Counted from the stretch's first letter, positions 54,592 to 63,948 are shown. The stretch: DNA of 63,997 nt from Sphingomonadaceae bacterium (GCA_947473355.1 CANJCQ010000013.1:1-63997); one strand, 5' to 3'. Notes: generated by a model not told the origin, from the sequence alone. A program made the numbers and translations.

Positions 54592-55269
54592 TCAGCGCCG
54601 CGCGCGGCCTTGCCTTCTCATCCAGGCCTCGACCGAATGCTCCCCGTCATCCTTGTCGCTGCCAGGCACCATGAAGCTTTCGCCGCCATCGGGGCGGATC
54701 ACGAAGACCGGGTCGATAGCGCCGCTCTCGGTATCCTTGGGATAGACGTGCTTCTGCACCATCAGATAACCGGCATAGCGGCCCTGCCGGATGACGAACA
54801 GCAAGGCGCCATCGGTGACATAACGATGCGCGCCGGTGGTCACATTGATCTGGTGAATCGCCGAGGATGTGACCCAGGCCTCAGCCATGACATAGACAAA
54901 GCCGCCGTTCAGCGAAAACTGCGGCTTCCACATTGCCGCCAGTTTGGCGGTGGCCGCTCCGCCGGGAGTCGAGGCGAGCAGCAGCCGCGGCTTGCCGCTG
55001 GCAATATCGACAAGCCAAACTGAGGTGCGCGCCGTATCGAAGCCGGGATCGCCCGCCACTTCCTCCTTGATAAAGACTGCGGTCTTGCCGTCAGGCGAAA
55101 GCTCGGGCTGGACATAGCGGCCACTGGTGAGCACACGCCTGCTGCCCGCAGCATCGTAGTGGACGATTGCGCCGCGCTCCTCGGCGACGCGCGGCTGCAT
55201 TGCCGAGGCAGGTGGAGGCGCTGCGGCCGTCAAGCCGCATATCGCAATCAGAAAGAGCAAGCCGCGCAT
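54592..55269 (-). CDS. Secreted beta-propeller-like protein (TolB/DPP-type), unknown
   Basis: 225 residues. A signal peptide (LLFLIAICGLTAAAPPPASA) is followed by VLTSGRYVQPELSPDGKTAVFIKEE, a TolB/WD40-like blade motif, and further SVWLVDIASGKPRLLL-type blades. The full propeller is not present; the length allows a few blades only, so it could be truncated or a partial fold. It ends with an RRQGRARR tail. Function not known. Confidence 0.65.
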   Translation of the reverse strand: MRGLLFLIAICGLTAAAPPPASAMQPRVAEERGAIVHYDAAGSRRVLTSGRYVQPELSPDGKTAVFIKEEVAGDPGFDTARTSVWLVDIASGKPRLLLASTPGGAATAKLAAMWKPQFSLNGGFVYVMAEAWVTSSAIHQINVTTGAHRYVTDGALLFVIRQGRYAGYLMVQKHVYPKDTESGAIDPVFVIRPDGGESFMVPGSDKDDGEHSVEAWMRRQGRARR

Positions 55270-55307
55270 GGTCCTGTGATCGCACTTCCCGGCCGGCAAT
55301 TGCAAGC

Positions 55308-56984
55308 CTAACCGCCAAATTGCTCCTTCGCCCACGAGGCCAGGGTCACCCGGTCGACCTTGCCGCTGCCCAGATGCGGGATCACCTCACAGACCACGAT
55401 CTCGCGCGGCAGCTTGAAATGGGCGAGCTGGGGTTTGAGCCATTCGCCAAGCGCACCGCAGTCGATCTCCCGGCCCACCACAGGCTGGACATAGAGCCCC
55501 ACTGCCTCGCCCTTGCGCGGATCGGGAACGCCGACCGCGCCGCAGGCCATTACATCCTCATGGCCGATCGCCACGCGCTCGACTTCCTCGATCGAAACAT
55601 TCTCGCCGCCGACTTTGAGCATCAGCTTGAGCCGCCCGACCCATTTGATCCGGCCCTGCTCGTCGAGCGTGCACAGGTCCTCCGAATGAAACCAGCCATC
55701 AGCATCGAAGGCCTTGGCGCTCTCGACCGGCTTGTTCCAGTAGCCACGCGCAATGTTGCCCTTGAGCAGCGCCTCGCCGGGCACGCCAGGGGGCTGATCA
55801 AGCCCGGTTTCGGGATCGACGATGCGGCACAGGTTGCCGGGCAGCAGATGCGCGCCGGGCGGGGGACTATCGGCCGGATCGTGATTGGACAGCGCCACCG
55901 GGGCATAGGTTTCGGTGAGCCCGAAGGCCGAGAAGGTCGCCGTGACATTGGGCATCATGCGGCGCGACAGATCGTCGCTGAGCCCGGCCATGCGGATCGT
56001 ATCGAAAGTATAGCCCTTGTTCGCGCCCGCCTGCATCAGCTCTCCCGCCAGCATGGTGACCTGGATCGTCGCCTTCTCATTGACGATGAGGTCGGCCGCG
56101 AGCCCCGCATCGAAAGCCTCGGTATAGAGCAGGGTACCGCCGTTCATCAGCATCGACATCATGCCATAGATGCTGCCGCCGGCATGAAAGAAGGGCATCA
56201 TGGAGAAATAGACGTCGTCGGCGCGCACCCCCATGCCGCGACCATGCAGAATGCCATTGGCCAGGATCCCGCCCTGTTCGAGCATCACGCCCTTGGGGAA
56301 TGCGGTGGAGCCCGAGGTATATTTGACCATGCCGAGATCTGAGCCGAGCACTTCGGCTTCCATCCGGTCGGACAGGGCGAGCATTTCCTCGCTTGGACTG
56401 GCAAGGCTCACAAAGTCAAAGGCTGCCGAGAGTTTCCCGCCAGACCGGCTGAACAGCACGATGTTGCGCATGTCAGGAAGATCGGGGCTGAACACGCTGC
56501 CCGGTGTGGTGGCCGATTTCACGCCCGGACAGATTTCCTCGAGGATGTCCGGCATCGAAAGCTTGCGAAAAGCATCGATCATCACGAGGTGCCGCGCGCC
56601 AGATTGCTCCATGAAATACTTGATTTCCGGGGGCCTCAGGAACGTGTTCACCGGCACCACTGCCGCGCCGATCCGCATCGCGCCAAAAGTCGCCACGACC
56701 CATTCTGTGGTATTGGTCATCCACACCACCAACCGGTCGCCGCGCCGCACGCCGATGGAAGCGAGCCCGGCGGAAAAGGCGCGGATGCGGGTGAGCAGAT
56801 CGGCATAGGAGATACGGGTGATCGCGCCCGCGTCATCGGCGCCGATCAGCGCCATCTTGTCCGGATCGGGCGCAGCGGCGGCGCTGAGCGCCTGCCACAT
56901 GGTGTGGCCGCGCAACCGGGCCAATTCGGCGTGGGGATCGTCGAGGCGGACCGCGCCGAGGCCGGAGGTTGCTTGCTGCGTCAT
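55308..56984 (-). CDS. Acyl-CoA synthetase (AMP-binding)
   Basis: Adenylate-forming CoA ligase of 558 residues. The phosphate-binding loop is YTSGSTAFPKGV, the hinge and later motifs are FHSEDLCTLDEQGRI and VGRLKLMLKVGGENVS, and a typical C-terminal end LGSGKVDRVTLA (catalytic lysine in GKVDR). It activates a carboxylic acid to a CoA thioester, fitting a catabolic role. The ATG at 56984 overlaps the DUF35 gene stop by four bases. The acid is unknown; the operon partners argue for a side-chain or aryl acid. Confidence 0.9.
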   Translation of the reverse strand: MTQQATSGLGAVRLDDPHAELARLRGHTMWQALSAAAAPDPDKMALIGADDAGAITRISYADLLTRIRAFSAGLASIGVRRGDRLVVWMTNTTEWVVATFGAMRIGAAVVPVNTFLRPPEIKYFMEQSGARHLVMIDAFRKLSMPDILEEICPGVKSATTPGSVFSPDLPDMRNIVLFSRSGGKLSAAFDFVSLASPSEEMLALSDRMEAEVLGSDLGMVKYTSGSTAFPKGVMLEQGGILANGILHGRGMGVRADDVYFSMMPFFHAGGSIYGMMSMLMNGGTLLYTEAFDAGLAADLIVNEKATIQVTMLAGELMQAGANKGYTFDTIRMAGLSDDLSRRMMPNVTATFSAFGLTETYAPVALSNHDPADSPPPGAHLLPGNLCRIVDPETGLDQPPGVPGEALLKGNIARGYWNKPVESAKAFDADGWFHSEDLCTLDEQGRIKWVGRLKLMLKVGGENVSIEEVERVAIGHEDVMACGAVGVPDPRKGEAVGLYVQPVVGREIDCGALGEWLKPQLAHFKLPREIVVCEVIPHLGSGKVDRVTLASWAKEQFGG

Positions 56985-57430
56985 GCCTTCTCTTCGGCCA
57001 GCCGAAACCCTGGAACCGTCGCGTTCTCCGCAGCCAGCCATTCCGGCTCCAGCATGTCGCCAATCGCCAATGCATCCAGCGGGGCACCAACCAGCACCGA
57101 GACCAGCCGCACATCGGGAATCCCGTCAAATTCGACCACCACCGGCACGCGCCACTGCGGCGGCGCATCCTTGTCCGGACCCATTACTGGCAGCACGGTG
57201 TAGGAATAGATCCGCGCCTGCCCGGCTGTGACCCATTCGACCTCTTGCGAGCGGCACTTGTAGCAGAAAGGCCCGGCCGGCCAGCGGAAGGTGCCGCACT
57301 TGCCGCAGCGCGGGAACTGCAGGCGGTGTTCGCCGACAGCTTGCCAGTAGGGTTCGCTCCACTGGTCCATCGCCACGATGAGCTGGGCGAAATCTGGCGT
57401 GAAGCTGCGTGCGCCGTTGGGATAGGTCAT
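56981..57430 (-). CDS. DUF35 OB-fold and zinc-ribbon protein, thiolase partner
   Basis: 149 residues. The zinc-ribbon ligands C42, C45, C56 and C59 are in RCGKCGTFRWPAGPFCYKC, followed by an OB-fold (VEFDGIPDVRLVSVLVGAP). DUF35 proteins form complexes with thiolase-fold enzymes, e.g. ChsH2 with Ltp2 aldolase in steroid side-chain cleavage, and acyl-CoA-binding partners elsewhere. It overlaps the thiolase-like gene by four bases and the ligase gene by four, so the three are translationally linked. Its role is likely binding the acyl-CoA near the partner's active site. Confidence 0.88.
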   Translation of the reverse strand: MTYPNGARSFTPDFAQLIVAMDQWSEPYWQAVGEHRLQFPRCGKCGTFRWPAGPFCYKCRSQEVEWVTAGQARIYSYTVLPVMGPDKDAPPQWRVPVVVEFDGIPDVRLVSVLVGAPLDALAIGDMLEPEWLAAENATVPGFRLAEEKA

Positions 57431-58587
57431 GGCTCGTTACTCAGCACAGCGGCAGTCAACGGATGCGGCGCCGGGCCGCCGGTGACCAGCGCCCGCTTCG
57501 CCCCCGCAATCTGGTTGACCGCTTGCCCTCGCAATTGCTCAACCGCTTCGCGCATGTGTGTCATGCCAGTGACATAGCCTTCCGACAGATGTCCGCCGTG
57601 CGGGTTGATCGGGATCGAGCCATCAAGCTTGATCGCTCCACTTTGCACGAAAGGCCCGCCTTCGCCTTTCTTGCAAAAACCGTAATCTTCGAGCTGCATG
57701 AGCACCATCGGTGAGAAATGATCGTAGATACAGGCCACGTCGATGTCCTTCGGGTCATAGCCCGAAGTCTGGCGCAGTCGCTCGGCCACCCCGGCGGCCC
57801 CGGCGCTGGTGAAGGCCTCGTCGCTCTGCCCCAGCCAGAAGAACCCCCGCCCCCAGTCGCGATTGGCGACCTGCGCGGTGGCAGAGATGTAGACCGGCTT
57901 CTGTTTCAGGTCCCTTGCCCGCTCGGCGCTGGTGACGACGAAGGCCAGCGCGCCGTCGGTCTCAAGGCAGAAGTCGAGCCTGCACATCGGATCGGCGAGC
58001 ATCGGCGAGGCCATGTAATCATCCATGGTCAGGTGTTTGCGGCGGATCGCCGTTTCGCGGTTGAATGCGGCAGCGCGGCTGGCGATGACGATCTCGCCGA
58101 AGGCCTCGCGCCGTGTGCCAAACTTGTGCATGTGTCGCTGGGTGAGCAAGGCCATCGCCTGCCCCGGACCGCCGAGCCCGGCGATCTGGTGGAAGATGTT
58201 GTCAGGCGTCGAAGGCAGCCGCCCCAGCGCCTGGCCATAGCGATTGGCCGATTGTTGCCCGGCCCCGATGCAGACCACCGTCTTCGCGCGGCCTGTTTCG
58301 ATTGCCATGGCGGCAAGGTCCAGAACCCCGGCCATGCCCGCGCCATAGCCGCCAACAACGTGCGCGAAGGTCACTTGCGGCATGCCCAGCATTTCGACGA
58401 TGGTCGCGGTGTCGAAGCCATAGGCGAAGAAGGTCAGGCCATCGACATCATCGACGCCAAGCCCGGCATCCTCGACCCCCATCAGCACCGCCTTGCCGAT
58501 CAGTTCATAGACCGTCTGCGGCAGCGAGGTGCCGCGGAAATAATAGGGCGTCGCGCCGACCCCGACGATGGCTGCTGGCGATGTCAT
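57427..58587 (-). CDS. Thiolase-fold protein lacking the catalytic Cys, probable aldolase (Ltp2-like)
   Basis: 386 residues of the SCP2-thiolase/lipid-transfer superfamily. At the position where thiolases have a catalytic Cys (about residue 80) the sequence is VVGGYGAGMAG, so no nucleophile. The late motif reads PINPHGGHLSEGYVTGM with Y338 in place of the usual His, and CIYDHFSP holds Y288. In Ltp2, the steroid side-chain aldolase, two tyrosines (246 and 344) and no Cys do the chemistry, so a retro-aldol cleavage is more likely than thiolysis. The residue match to Ltp2 is from memory of the family, not an alignment. Overlaps both neighbours. Confidence 0.8.
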   Translation of the reverse strand: MTSPAAIVGVGATPYYFRGTSLPQTVYELIGKAVLMGVEDAGLGVDDVDGLTFFAYGFDTATIVEMLGMPQVTFAHVVGGYGAGMAGVLDLAAMAIETGRAKTVVCIGAGQQSANRYGQALGRLPSTPDNIFHQIAGLGGPGQAMALLTQRHMHKFGTRREAFGEIVIASRAAAFNRETAIRRKHLTMDDYMASPMLADPMCRLDFCLETDGALAFVVTSAERARDLKQKPVYISATAQVANRDWGRGFFWLGQSDEAFTSAGAAGVAERLRQTSGYDPKDIDVACIYDHFSPMVLMQLEDYGFCKKGEGGPFVQSGAIKLDGSIPINPHGGHLSEGYVTGMTHMREAVEQLRGQAVNQIAGAKRALVTGGPAPHPLTAAVLSNEP

Positions 58588-59702
58588 GCTGCCGCCAGCA
58601 CGGCAGGATGCGGCAGGCGAAACAGCCGTCCGGCGTTGAGCCCGACGATATCCGCCTTGTCGCTCTCGCTGATCTCGATGTCATCGAACAGATGCGCGAG
58701 CACATGCTTCGACCGCGGGAATGTGCCCTCGTGGTGCGGATAGTCCGCGCCCCACATGATCGCCTTGGTCCCGGTCACGACACGCGACATGACGCAGGCC
58801 CGATCGTATTGAAACGAACAGGCGACTTGCCGGGCGATGATCTGGCTGGGCACCACCGACAACTTGGGCCTCACGAAATGGCGATGAGTATCGTAAACCT
58901 CGTCCATCCGCTCGGCGACGGCAGCGAGCCAGCTTGCGCCGGATTCGATGCAGCAGACTTTCGCGCCAGGGAAGCGGTCAAGCACGCCGCCTGCCACCAG
59001 CTGCATGATCGTCTCCATGCCGTCGCAAGACTGGATCGCATAGTTGATCAGCGCCCCGCCCGGTCCGCGAAAACTGCGCACGTCCTCGCGGCCGGTGCCG
59101 GTGTGCAGCACGAAGACAATTCCCAGCTCCTGCGCTGCCTCGAACACCGGGTCCCATGCTTCCATATTGTAAAACGGCAGGCCGGATGTGCGCTCGATCC
59201 GGCTGGGCAGCATGGCACTGGTGAAGCCCAGAGCAGCGAGCCGCTTCATCTCAGTCACGCAATAATCGAGATTACGCACCGGCAGGATGCCGCAACGCAC
59301 GAACTGTGTGGGATAGTCCTTCAGCGTGGCGTGATGCCAGTCATTATAGACCTGAGCGGTAGCCAATTCTGCCTCGGCGTTTTCGATGAGGAATGCGGTC
59401 AGCGCGAGGCTCGGAAAGACGATCTCGGCATCGACCCCGTCCAGAACCATATCCTCCAGCCGGGCCGGAATCTCGCGCGATCCCTTGCTGTTCGGGCGGC
59501 CGAAATCGTCGCCATCCCAGCCCTGCATCCTGGGCTTGTTAAGCGCCATCTTGCTGGTCACCTTGTCGCCGGAATAGCGATAGAGGAAACCATCGCGCAC
59601 TTCGGCATGCACGCCGAATTTGCGGAGTGAAGGCGGCAGGCCCTCAGTGAGCAGATTGTCAGGCTCGACGATGTGACCATCGGCGCTGAATACGAATGTC
59701 AT
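58584..59702 (-). CDS. Amidohydrolase family protein (COG2159/ACMSD-like)
   Basis: 372 residues of the metal-dependent amidohydrolase superfamily. The start has SADGHIVEP (D-x-H in place of the H-x-H metal motif, common in this subgroup), FVLHTGTGR supplies a mid-sequence histidine, and MWGADYPHHEGTFPRSK carries the conserved late aspartate. Members include decarboxylases and hydratases of aromatic or steroid acids. The reaction here is unknown; decarboxylation or hydrolysis of a ring-cleavage product is plausible. It overlaps the thiolase-like gene by four bases. Confidence 0.88.
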   Translation of the reverse strand: MTFVFSADGHIVEPDNLLTEGLPPSLRKFGVHAEVRDGFLYRYSGDKVTSKMALNKPRMQGWDGDDFGRPNSKGSREIPARLEDMVLDGVDAEIVFPSLALTAFLIENAEAELATAQVYNDWHHATLKDYPTQFVRCGILPVRNLDYCVTEMKRLAALGFTSAMLPSRIERTSGLPFYNMEAWDPVFEAAQELGIVFVLHTGTGREDVRSFRGPGGALINYAIQSCDGMETIMQLVAGGVLDRFPGAKVCCIESGASWLAAVAERMDEVYDTHRHFVRPKLSVVPSQIIARQVACSFQYDRACVMSRVVTGTKAIMWGADYPHHEGTFPRSKHVLAHLFDDIEISESDKADIVGLNAGRLFRLPHPAVLAAA

Positions 59703-59741
59703 GGCATCTCTCCGCTTCGCTCTATGGCGAGTAATCTGATC

Positions 59742-60542
59742 CTAGGCCTTGCCGAAGCCCTGGGCAATCGCTGCATCCATCGCCAGCACCCGCTCGCGCA
59801 TTTCCGCGCCCGACCAGGTGAACATGCCCTTGTCGTCGTCCGCGAGCCCGGCATGCTGCACCGGCCCCAGCGCAAGGCTCTCCAGCCCCTGTTCGGCGAC
59901 GTCATCAGGCGAGGCGATGTTTGTAGAGCTTGGCATGCCCTTCTTGCGCTGGAGCGCATGATAATTGGGCGTATCGGTCTTGCCGAGCACAAGGCTGAGC
60001 ACATCGACACCGTGGGGCCTCAGTTCAGTCCACAGCGACTGGCAAAAGTTCAGCTGGAAGCCCTTGCAGGCCGTATAGATCGCCAGCCGCCCGCCGCCCA
60101 TGTAGCAAGCGCCGGAATTGACCATCAGCAGCCCGCCCCGACCCCGCCCACGCATCAGCCCGCCGAAATGGTGCGCCGCTTTGACCATGGTCGAGGTGTT
60201 GACCGCGATCATGTCGAGCCAGCCCGCCAGCTCACCGTCGAGGAACTCCTTGCCGAAATAGTCAGTTCCCGCGTTGGAGACATAAAGCCCGACTTCGCGA
60301 GTCCCCACCACCGCAATGATCTGGTCAATCGCCTCGGGACGGGCAAGATCGACCTTGGCAGCAATCGCCTCGACGCCGAAATCCCGCGCGACCGATGCAG
60401 CCTCTTCCTCCAGCGGTCCGCCATTGGCCAGCATCAGCACACCCACCCCGCGTGCCGCAATTCCGCGCGCAAAGCTGCGGCCCGTGCCTTCAGAGGCCCC
60501 GGCGACAATCGCCCAGGGGCCATAGCGTGCCTTGAAATCCAT
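59742..60542 (-). CDS. Short-chain dehydrogenase/reductase
   Basis: Classical SDR of 266 residues. IVAGASEGTGRSFARGIAARG is the cofactor loop, VSNAGTDYFG the NAG motif, MVNSGACYMGG the serine region and YTACKGFQLN the YxxxK motif. It heads the minus-strand operon, 39 bases before the amidohydrolase. The ATG at 60542 fits the family; the longer ORF upstream would run into the divergent promoter. It may make or remove a hydroxyl or keto group in the side-chain pathway. Confidence 0.86.
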   Translation of the reverse strand: MDFKARYGPWAIVAGASEGTGRSFARGIAARGVGVLMLANGGPLEEEAASVARDFGVEAIAAKVDLARPEAIDQIIAVVGTREVGLYVSNAGTDYFGKEFLDGELAGWLDMIAVNTSTMVKAAHHFGGLMRGRGRGGLLMVNSGACYMGGGRLAIYTACKGFQLNFCQSLWTELRPHGVDVLSLVLGKTDTPNYHALQRKKGMPSSTNIASPDDVAEQGLESLALGPVQHAGLADDDKGMFTWSGAEMRERVLAMDAAIAQGFGKA

Positions 60543-60677
60543 GGGGTCTCTCCCATCCCGATCCAGCCGATATGCTTCGGCCTGAAGGCACCTTAGCGCC
60601 CGGCCTCGCCTTGGCAATCGCCGCTCTGGCGTCTCGCGGAGTTTCAGTGATATGTTGCGCGCGAGAGGACACAGGCG

Positions 60678-61643
60678 ATGACAGCCATACATATCGAACC
60701 ACTGCGCGAACATATGCCCTTCGGGGTGCGGATTTCGGGCGTGACCTATGATGCGCTGAAGGACGAACATGTTCGCGCGAAAATCCGCGAGGCTTTTGAG
60801 ACCAAGGGCCTGATCCATTTCGCCGAGGTCGAGCCCAGCAACCGTATGCAGGTTGCGCTCAGTCTGGTGTTCGGTCCGCTCAAGGATCACCCGGTCGAGG
60901 CGGTTGACAAGATCGATCCCGAAACGATGGGCGGGGCGATCAAGATCAGCGCCGATCCCAGCGATGCCGATATCGTCGAGATCGACGGCAAGGCCTATTC
61001 GAGCTGGCTGCCCTGGCATTTCGACCATTGCTACAACAACGAGCTCAATCGCGCCGGCGTGCTGCGCGCGGTCGAGATCACGCCCAATGGCGGGCAGACC
61101 TGCTTCTTCGATTGCGTGACGCTATATGACCAGATGCCGCACGATTTGCTGGCTCGGATCTCGGACAAGTCAGTGCTCTATTCGCTCGACATGCAGCCCG
61201 ACCACATCCGCTTCGGGCGGCCAGAGAACTTCCGCGTGCTGCAGGTCGATCCCAAACAGCTCGCCATTCTCGAACAGGCGAAAGGCTATCCGCGCGCGAT
61301 CCATCCGGCAGTCTGGACCCGGGCCAGCGGCGAGAAGGTGCTGCATCTCTCGCCGTGGATGGCCGAAGGGATCGAGCACATGGAAGGGCCGGAGGGCGAC
61401 GCGCTGCTCGAGGAAGTCTCGCGCGAGATCATCCGCCTGTGCGAGGCCGGTGCTTATGTCCACAACTGGCAGCCGACAGACATGCTGATCTGGGACAACT
61501 GGCGCATGCTCCACCGCGTCACTGGCTGCACCCCGCCGCATCCGCGCAGCATTTTTCGCACCACGATCAAGGGCGACTATGGGCTCGGGCGGTTCGAGAG
61601 CGATGCCAGCGGTGATTTCAAGGAACTCGAGCGGACCTATTGA
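60678..61643 (+). CDS. TauD/TfdA-family Fe(II)/2-oxoglutarate dioxygenase
   Basis: 321-residue 2OG oxygenase. The iron triad is H114 and D116 (WLPWHFDHCYNN) with distal H279 (RMLHRVTGC), and Arg in the PHPRSIFRTTI region probably binds 2-oxoglutarate. A GAGAGGA Shine-Dalgarno sequence precedes the start. It differs clearly in sequence from the TauD protein at 185. It heads the plus-strand operon with the Rieske oxygenase and faces the SDR divergently over 135 bases. The substrate is unknown. Confidence 0.9.
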   Translation: MTAIHIEPLREHMPFGVRISGVTYDALKDEHVRAKIREAFETKGLIHFAEVEPSNRMQVALSLVFGPLKDHPVEAVDKIDPETMGGAIKISADPSDADIVEIDGKAYSSWLPWHFDHCYNNELNRAGVLRAVEITPNGGQTCFFDCVTLYDQMPHDLLARISDKSVLYSLDMQPDHIRFGRPENFRVLQVDPKQLAILEQAKGYPRAIHPAVWTRASGEKVLHLSPWMAEGIEHMEGPEGDALLEEVSREIIRLCEAGAYVHNWQPTDMLIWDNWRMLHRVTGCTPPHPRSIFRTTIKGDYGLGRFESDASGDFKELERTY

Positions 61644-61657
61644 GCGGGAGCGGCGCG

Positions 61658-62839
61658 ATGACAGTCGATAGCATGGTTGCGGAACCCCCGCTGCGCGCAC
61701 TGCGCCGCAGGCTGGCGCCAGGCATTGTCGAAATGCAGCGCAAGGGCGAGACTGCCCGGGCGACAAGCGTGCTGCATGAACCGGCTGCATTTTTCTTCGA
61801 TCCTGCCCGCTTCGAGCGCGAATATCAGGCGCTGTTCCGGCAAATGCCTGTGGTCGCCTGCCTCTCCTCGCAACTGGCCGATGTGGGGTCCTTCCGCACA
61901 TTCGACGATGCCGGCGTGCCTTTGCTGCTGTCGCGCGGCAGGGACGGCAAGGTCCGCGCTTTCCTCAATGTCTGCGCGCACCGCGGCGCGCGGGTGGTGC
62001 GCGAACCTTGCGGCAAGGCCGCCCGCTTCACCTGCCGCTTCCATGGCTGGACCTATGATAGCGCAGGCAAGGTGATCGGCCTGCCCGAGGAAAACGAGTT
62101 CTGCGGCGAGCTCGGCGGCAACAAGCGTCTGGTCGAATGCCCGGCGGAAGAGCGCCACGGGCTGGTCTTCGTTGTCCCCACCCCCGGCGGCGCGCTCGAT
62201 CTCGATGCGCACCTGGGCGAGTTGGACGGCGACTTGGCCGCCATTGGCCTGGAAAGCGCTGAGGTCATCCATGCCGACCTGCTCTCTGTCACCGGCAACT
62301 GGAAATATGGCGCCGACACTTTCTTCGAAACCTATCACCTCAATTCGCTGCACTACGAGACCTTCAAGGGCCTGTTCTCGCCAACCTGCGTGTTCGACAC
62401 TTTCGGCCCCCACCACCGCTTCACTTTCGCGCCGCAGATGCTGCCCGAATGGGTCAATATGCCGCCCGAGCAATGGCAGGTCGATCTGATCCCGCTGCAA
62501 TATTTCCTGTTTCCCAACACGATCATTTCGGTCGGCACCACGGGCAAGACGGGACTCACTGTCAACATCCACCAGATCTTCCCGCAAGCGCCGGATCACT
62601 TCACCTCGCGGCTGTCATTCTGCGCGGTCGGCGGGGTGCAATCGGCAGACCACCGCGCCGAGATCGACCGCGCCTACCAGACGGCGCGGCAGGCGCTGGT
62701 GAATGAGGACTATTCAGTGACCGGCGAAAGCCATGTCGGTCTGCCTGCACTGCCGCAGGACATGACCCTGCCGATTGGCCAGCAGGAGATCGGCGTGCAG
62801 AATTTCCATAACAACGTGCGGCGGCTGACGGGGGAATAG
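61658..62839 (+). CDS. Rieske non-heme iron ring-hydroxylating oxygenase, alpha subunit
   Basis: 393 residues. The Rieske ligands are C106 and H108 (CAHRGARVV) and C126 and H129 (CRFHGWTYD), and the mononuclear iron site is H227 and H232 in FFETYHLNSLHYETF (E224-x2-H-x4-H). No beta subunit or reductase gene is adjacent, so it is a single-component alpha type that needs outside electron donors. It could hydroxylate or demethylate an aromatic or steroid-like substrate. The ATG at 61658 has GGAG upstream. Confidence 0.93.
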   Translation: MTVDSMVAEPPLRALRRRLAPGIVEMQRKGETARATSVLHEPAAFFFDPARFEREYQALFRQMPVVACLSSQLADVGSFRTFDDAGVPLLLSRGRDGKVRAFLNVCAHRGARVVREPCGKAARFTCRFHGWTYDSAGKVIGLPEENEFCGELGGNKRLVECPAEERHGLVFVVPTPGGALDLDAHLGELDGDLAAIGLESAEVIHADLLSVTGNWKYGADTFFETYHLNSLHYETFKGLFSPTCVFDTFGPHHRFTFAPQMLPEWVNMPPEQWQVDLIPLQYFLFPNTIISVGTTGKTGLTVNIHQIFPQAPDHFTSRLSFCAVGGVQSADHRAEIDRAYQTARQALVNEDYSVTGESHVGLPALPQDMTLPIGQQEIGVQNFHNNVRRLTGE

Positions 62840-62849
62840 GTCTTTGGCG

Positions 62850-63833
62850 ATGACCGACGACCTGCCCGGCCCGGTGCTTGATCTGATGCGCTCCGGCTCG
62901 GTCGCGAGCTATGCAACCGTCAGCGCGGCAGGAGTGCCGATCGACACGCCCGTGCTTTATTTCCCCAGCGAGGACCTCGCTACATTCAATCTCACCACCG
63001 GCCTTGCCTATCCGGTCAAGGCCGAACGCGCGCGGCGCAATCCCCGGGTCGGCCTGCTGCTCGAAGGCGGGCCGGGCGAGCCAGTGGTGGCCATTGCCGG
63101 CATGGCCGCAGTGCGCGACAGCGATCTGCAGGCCAATGTGCTTCGCTATCTGGCCGAATCCGCACATACCCTGCCGCAAAATCCCGATTGGGCGCTGGCG
63201 CGGCAGGCGGTGTGGTACTGGACGCGGATCATCGTCGAGGTCAGCCCGGCGCGGGTGCTGTGGTGGGACAATCCCGCAGCGATGGACCAGCCGCCGCATT
63301 GCTGGCAGGCCCCGGCGGATACCATCTACCCGGCCAGCGACCCGGCCCCGCCCGGCAAGGTCAGCCAGCCCGCCAGCTGGGATCAGCCCCCTTGGCCGGA
63401 CCTCGCCGCGCAGGCGATCTCACGCGGGGCCAAATGCCATCTGTCGCTGATCGACGCGGAACTCTTCTCGCTGCCGATGCCGGTGCGACGGGCCGAGGCC
63501 ACAAGGCAAGGCTTCGCTCTCGATCTGCCGCGCGGCATGCCGGGGCTGCGGGAAGGCAAGGCCTGCCTGACTTTCGGCGGCGTCGAGACTTTTATCGGCG
63601 AGCTGTCGGGTGACACTCTGCAGGTCGAACGTGCGCTGCCTCTGCTCCCGATGACCCAGAACGCCATGCAACTGTGGCAGCCGACTGATGATACCAGAGC
63701 CCAGCTGATGCGCCGTCTCGGCGAAGAGCTAGCGCGGCGCGGCCAGCCGATCCCGGTCATCCCGCAAGACCGGCCACCACCCTCGCCCGGTTATCAACGG
63801 CGCATGGCACGGATGAAGGCAATGGTGGGCTAG
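62850..63833 (+). CDS. Pyridoxamine 5'-phosphate oxidase-like FMN-binding protein
   Basis: 327 residues. The N-terminal half (about 10-150; VASYATVSAAGVPIDTPVLYF, TTGLAYPVKAERARRNPRVGLLLEG, VVAIAGMAAVRD) is an FMN split barrel; the C-terminal half (about 170-320) is of unknown fold. It follows the Rieske gene by ten bases, so it probably belongs to the same operon. It could reduce a flavin or act on the pathway substrate. The ATG at 62850 was chosen over the TTG six bases before it. Confidence 0.8.
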   Translation: MTDDLPGPVLDLMRSGSVASYATVSAAGVPIDTPVLYFPSEDLATFNLTTGLAYPVKAERARRNPRVGLLLEGGPGEPVVAIAGMAAVRDSDLQANVLRYLAESAHTLPQNPDWALARQAVWYWTRIIVEVSPARVLWWDNPAAMDQPPHCWQAPADTIYPASDPAPPGKVSQPASWDQPPWPDLAAQAISRGAKCHLSLIDAELFSLPMPVRRAEATRQGFALDLPRGMPGLREGKACLTFGGVETFIGELSGDTLQVERALPLLPMTQNAMQLWQPTDDTRAQLMRRLGEELARRGQPIPVIPQDRPPPSPGYQRRMARMKAMVG

Positions 63834-63948
63834 AGGCGCGGGCGATTGCAACGCTGGCGTTGCAATAAGTCGGGACCTGTCATAACTCGAGATTCAGACA
63901 CAAACCACGCAGACCATTAGACTGCAAAACCGAACCAACCCCGTTCGT

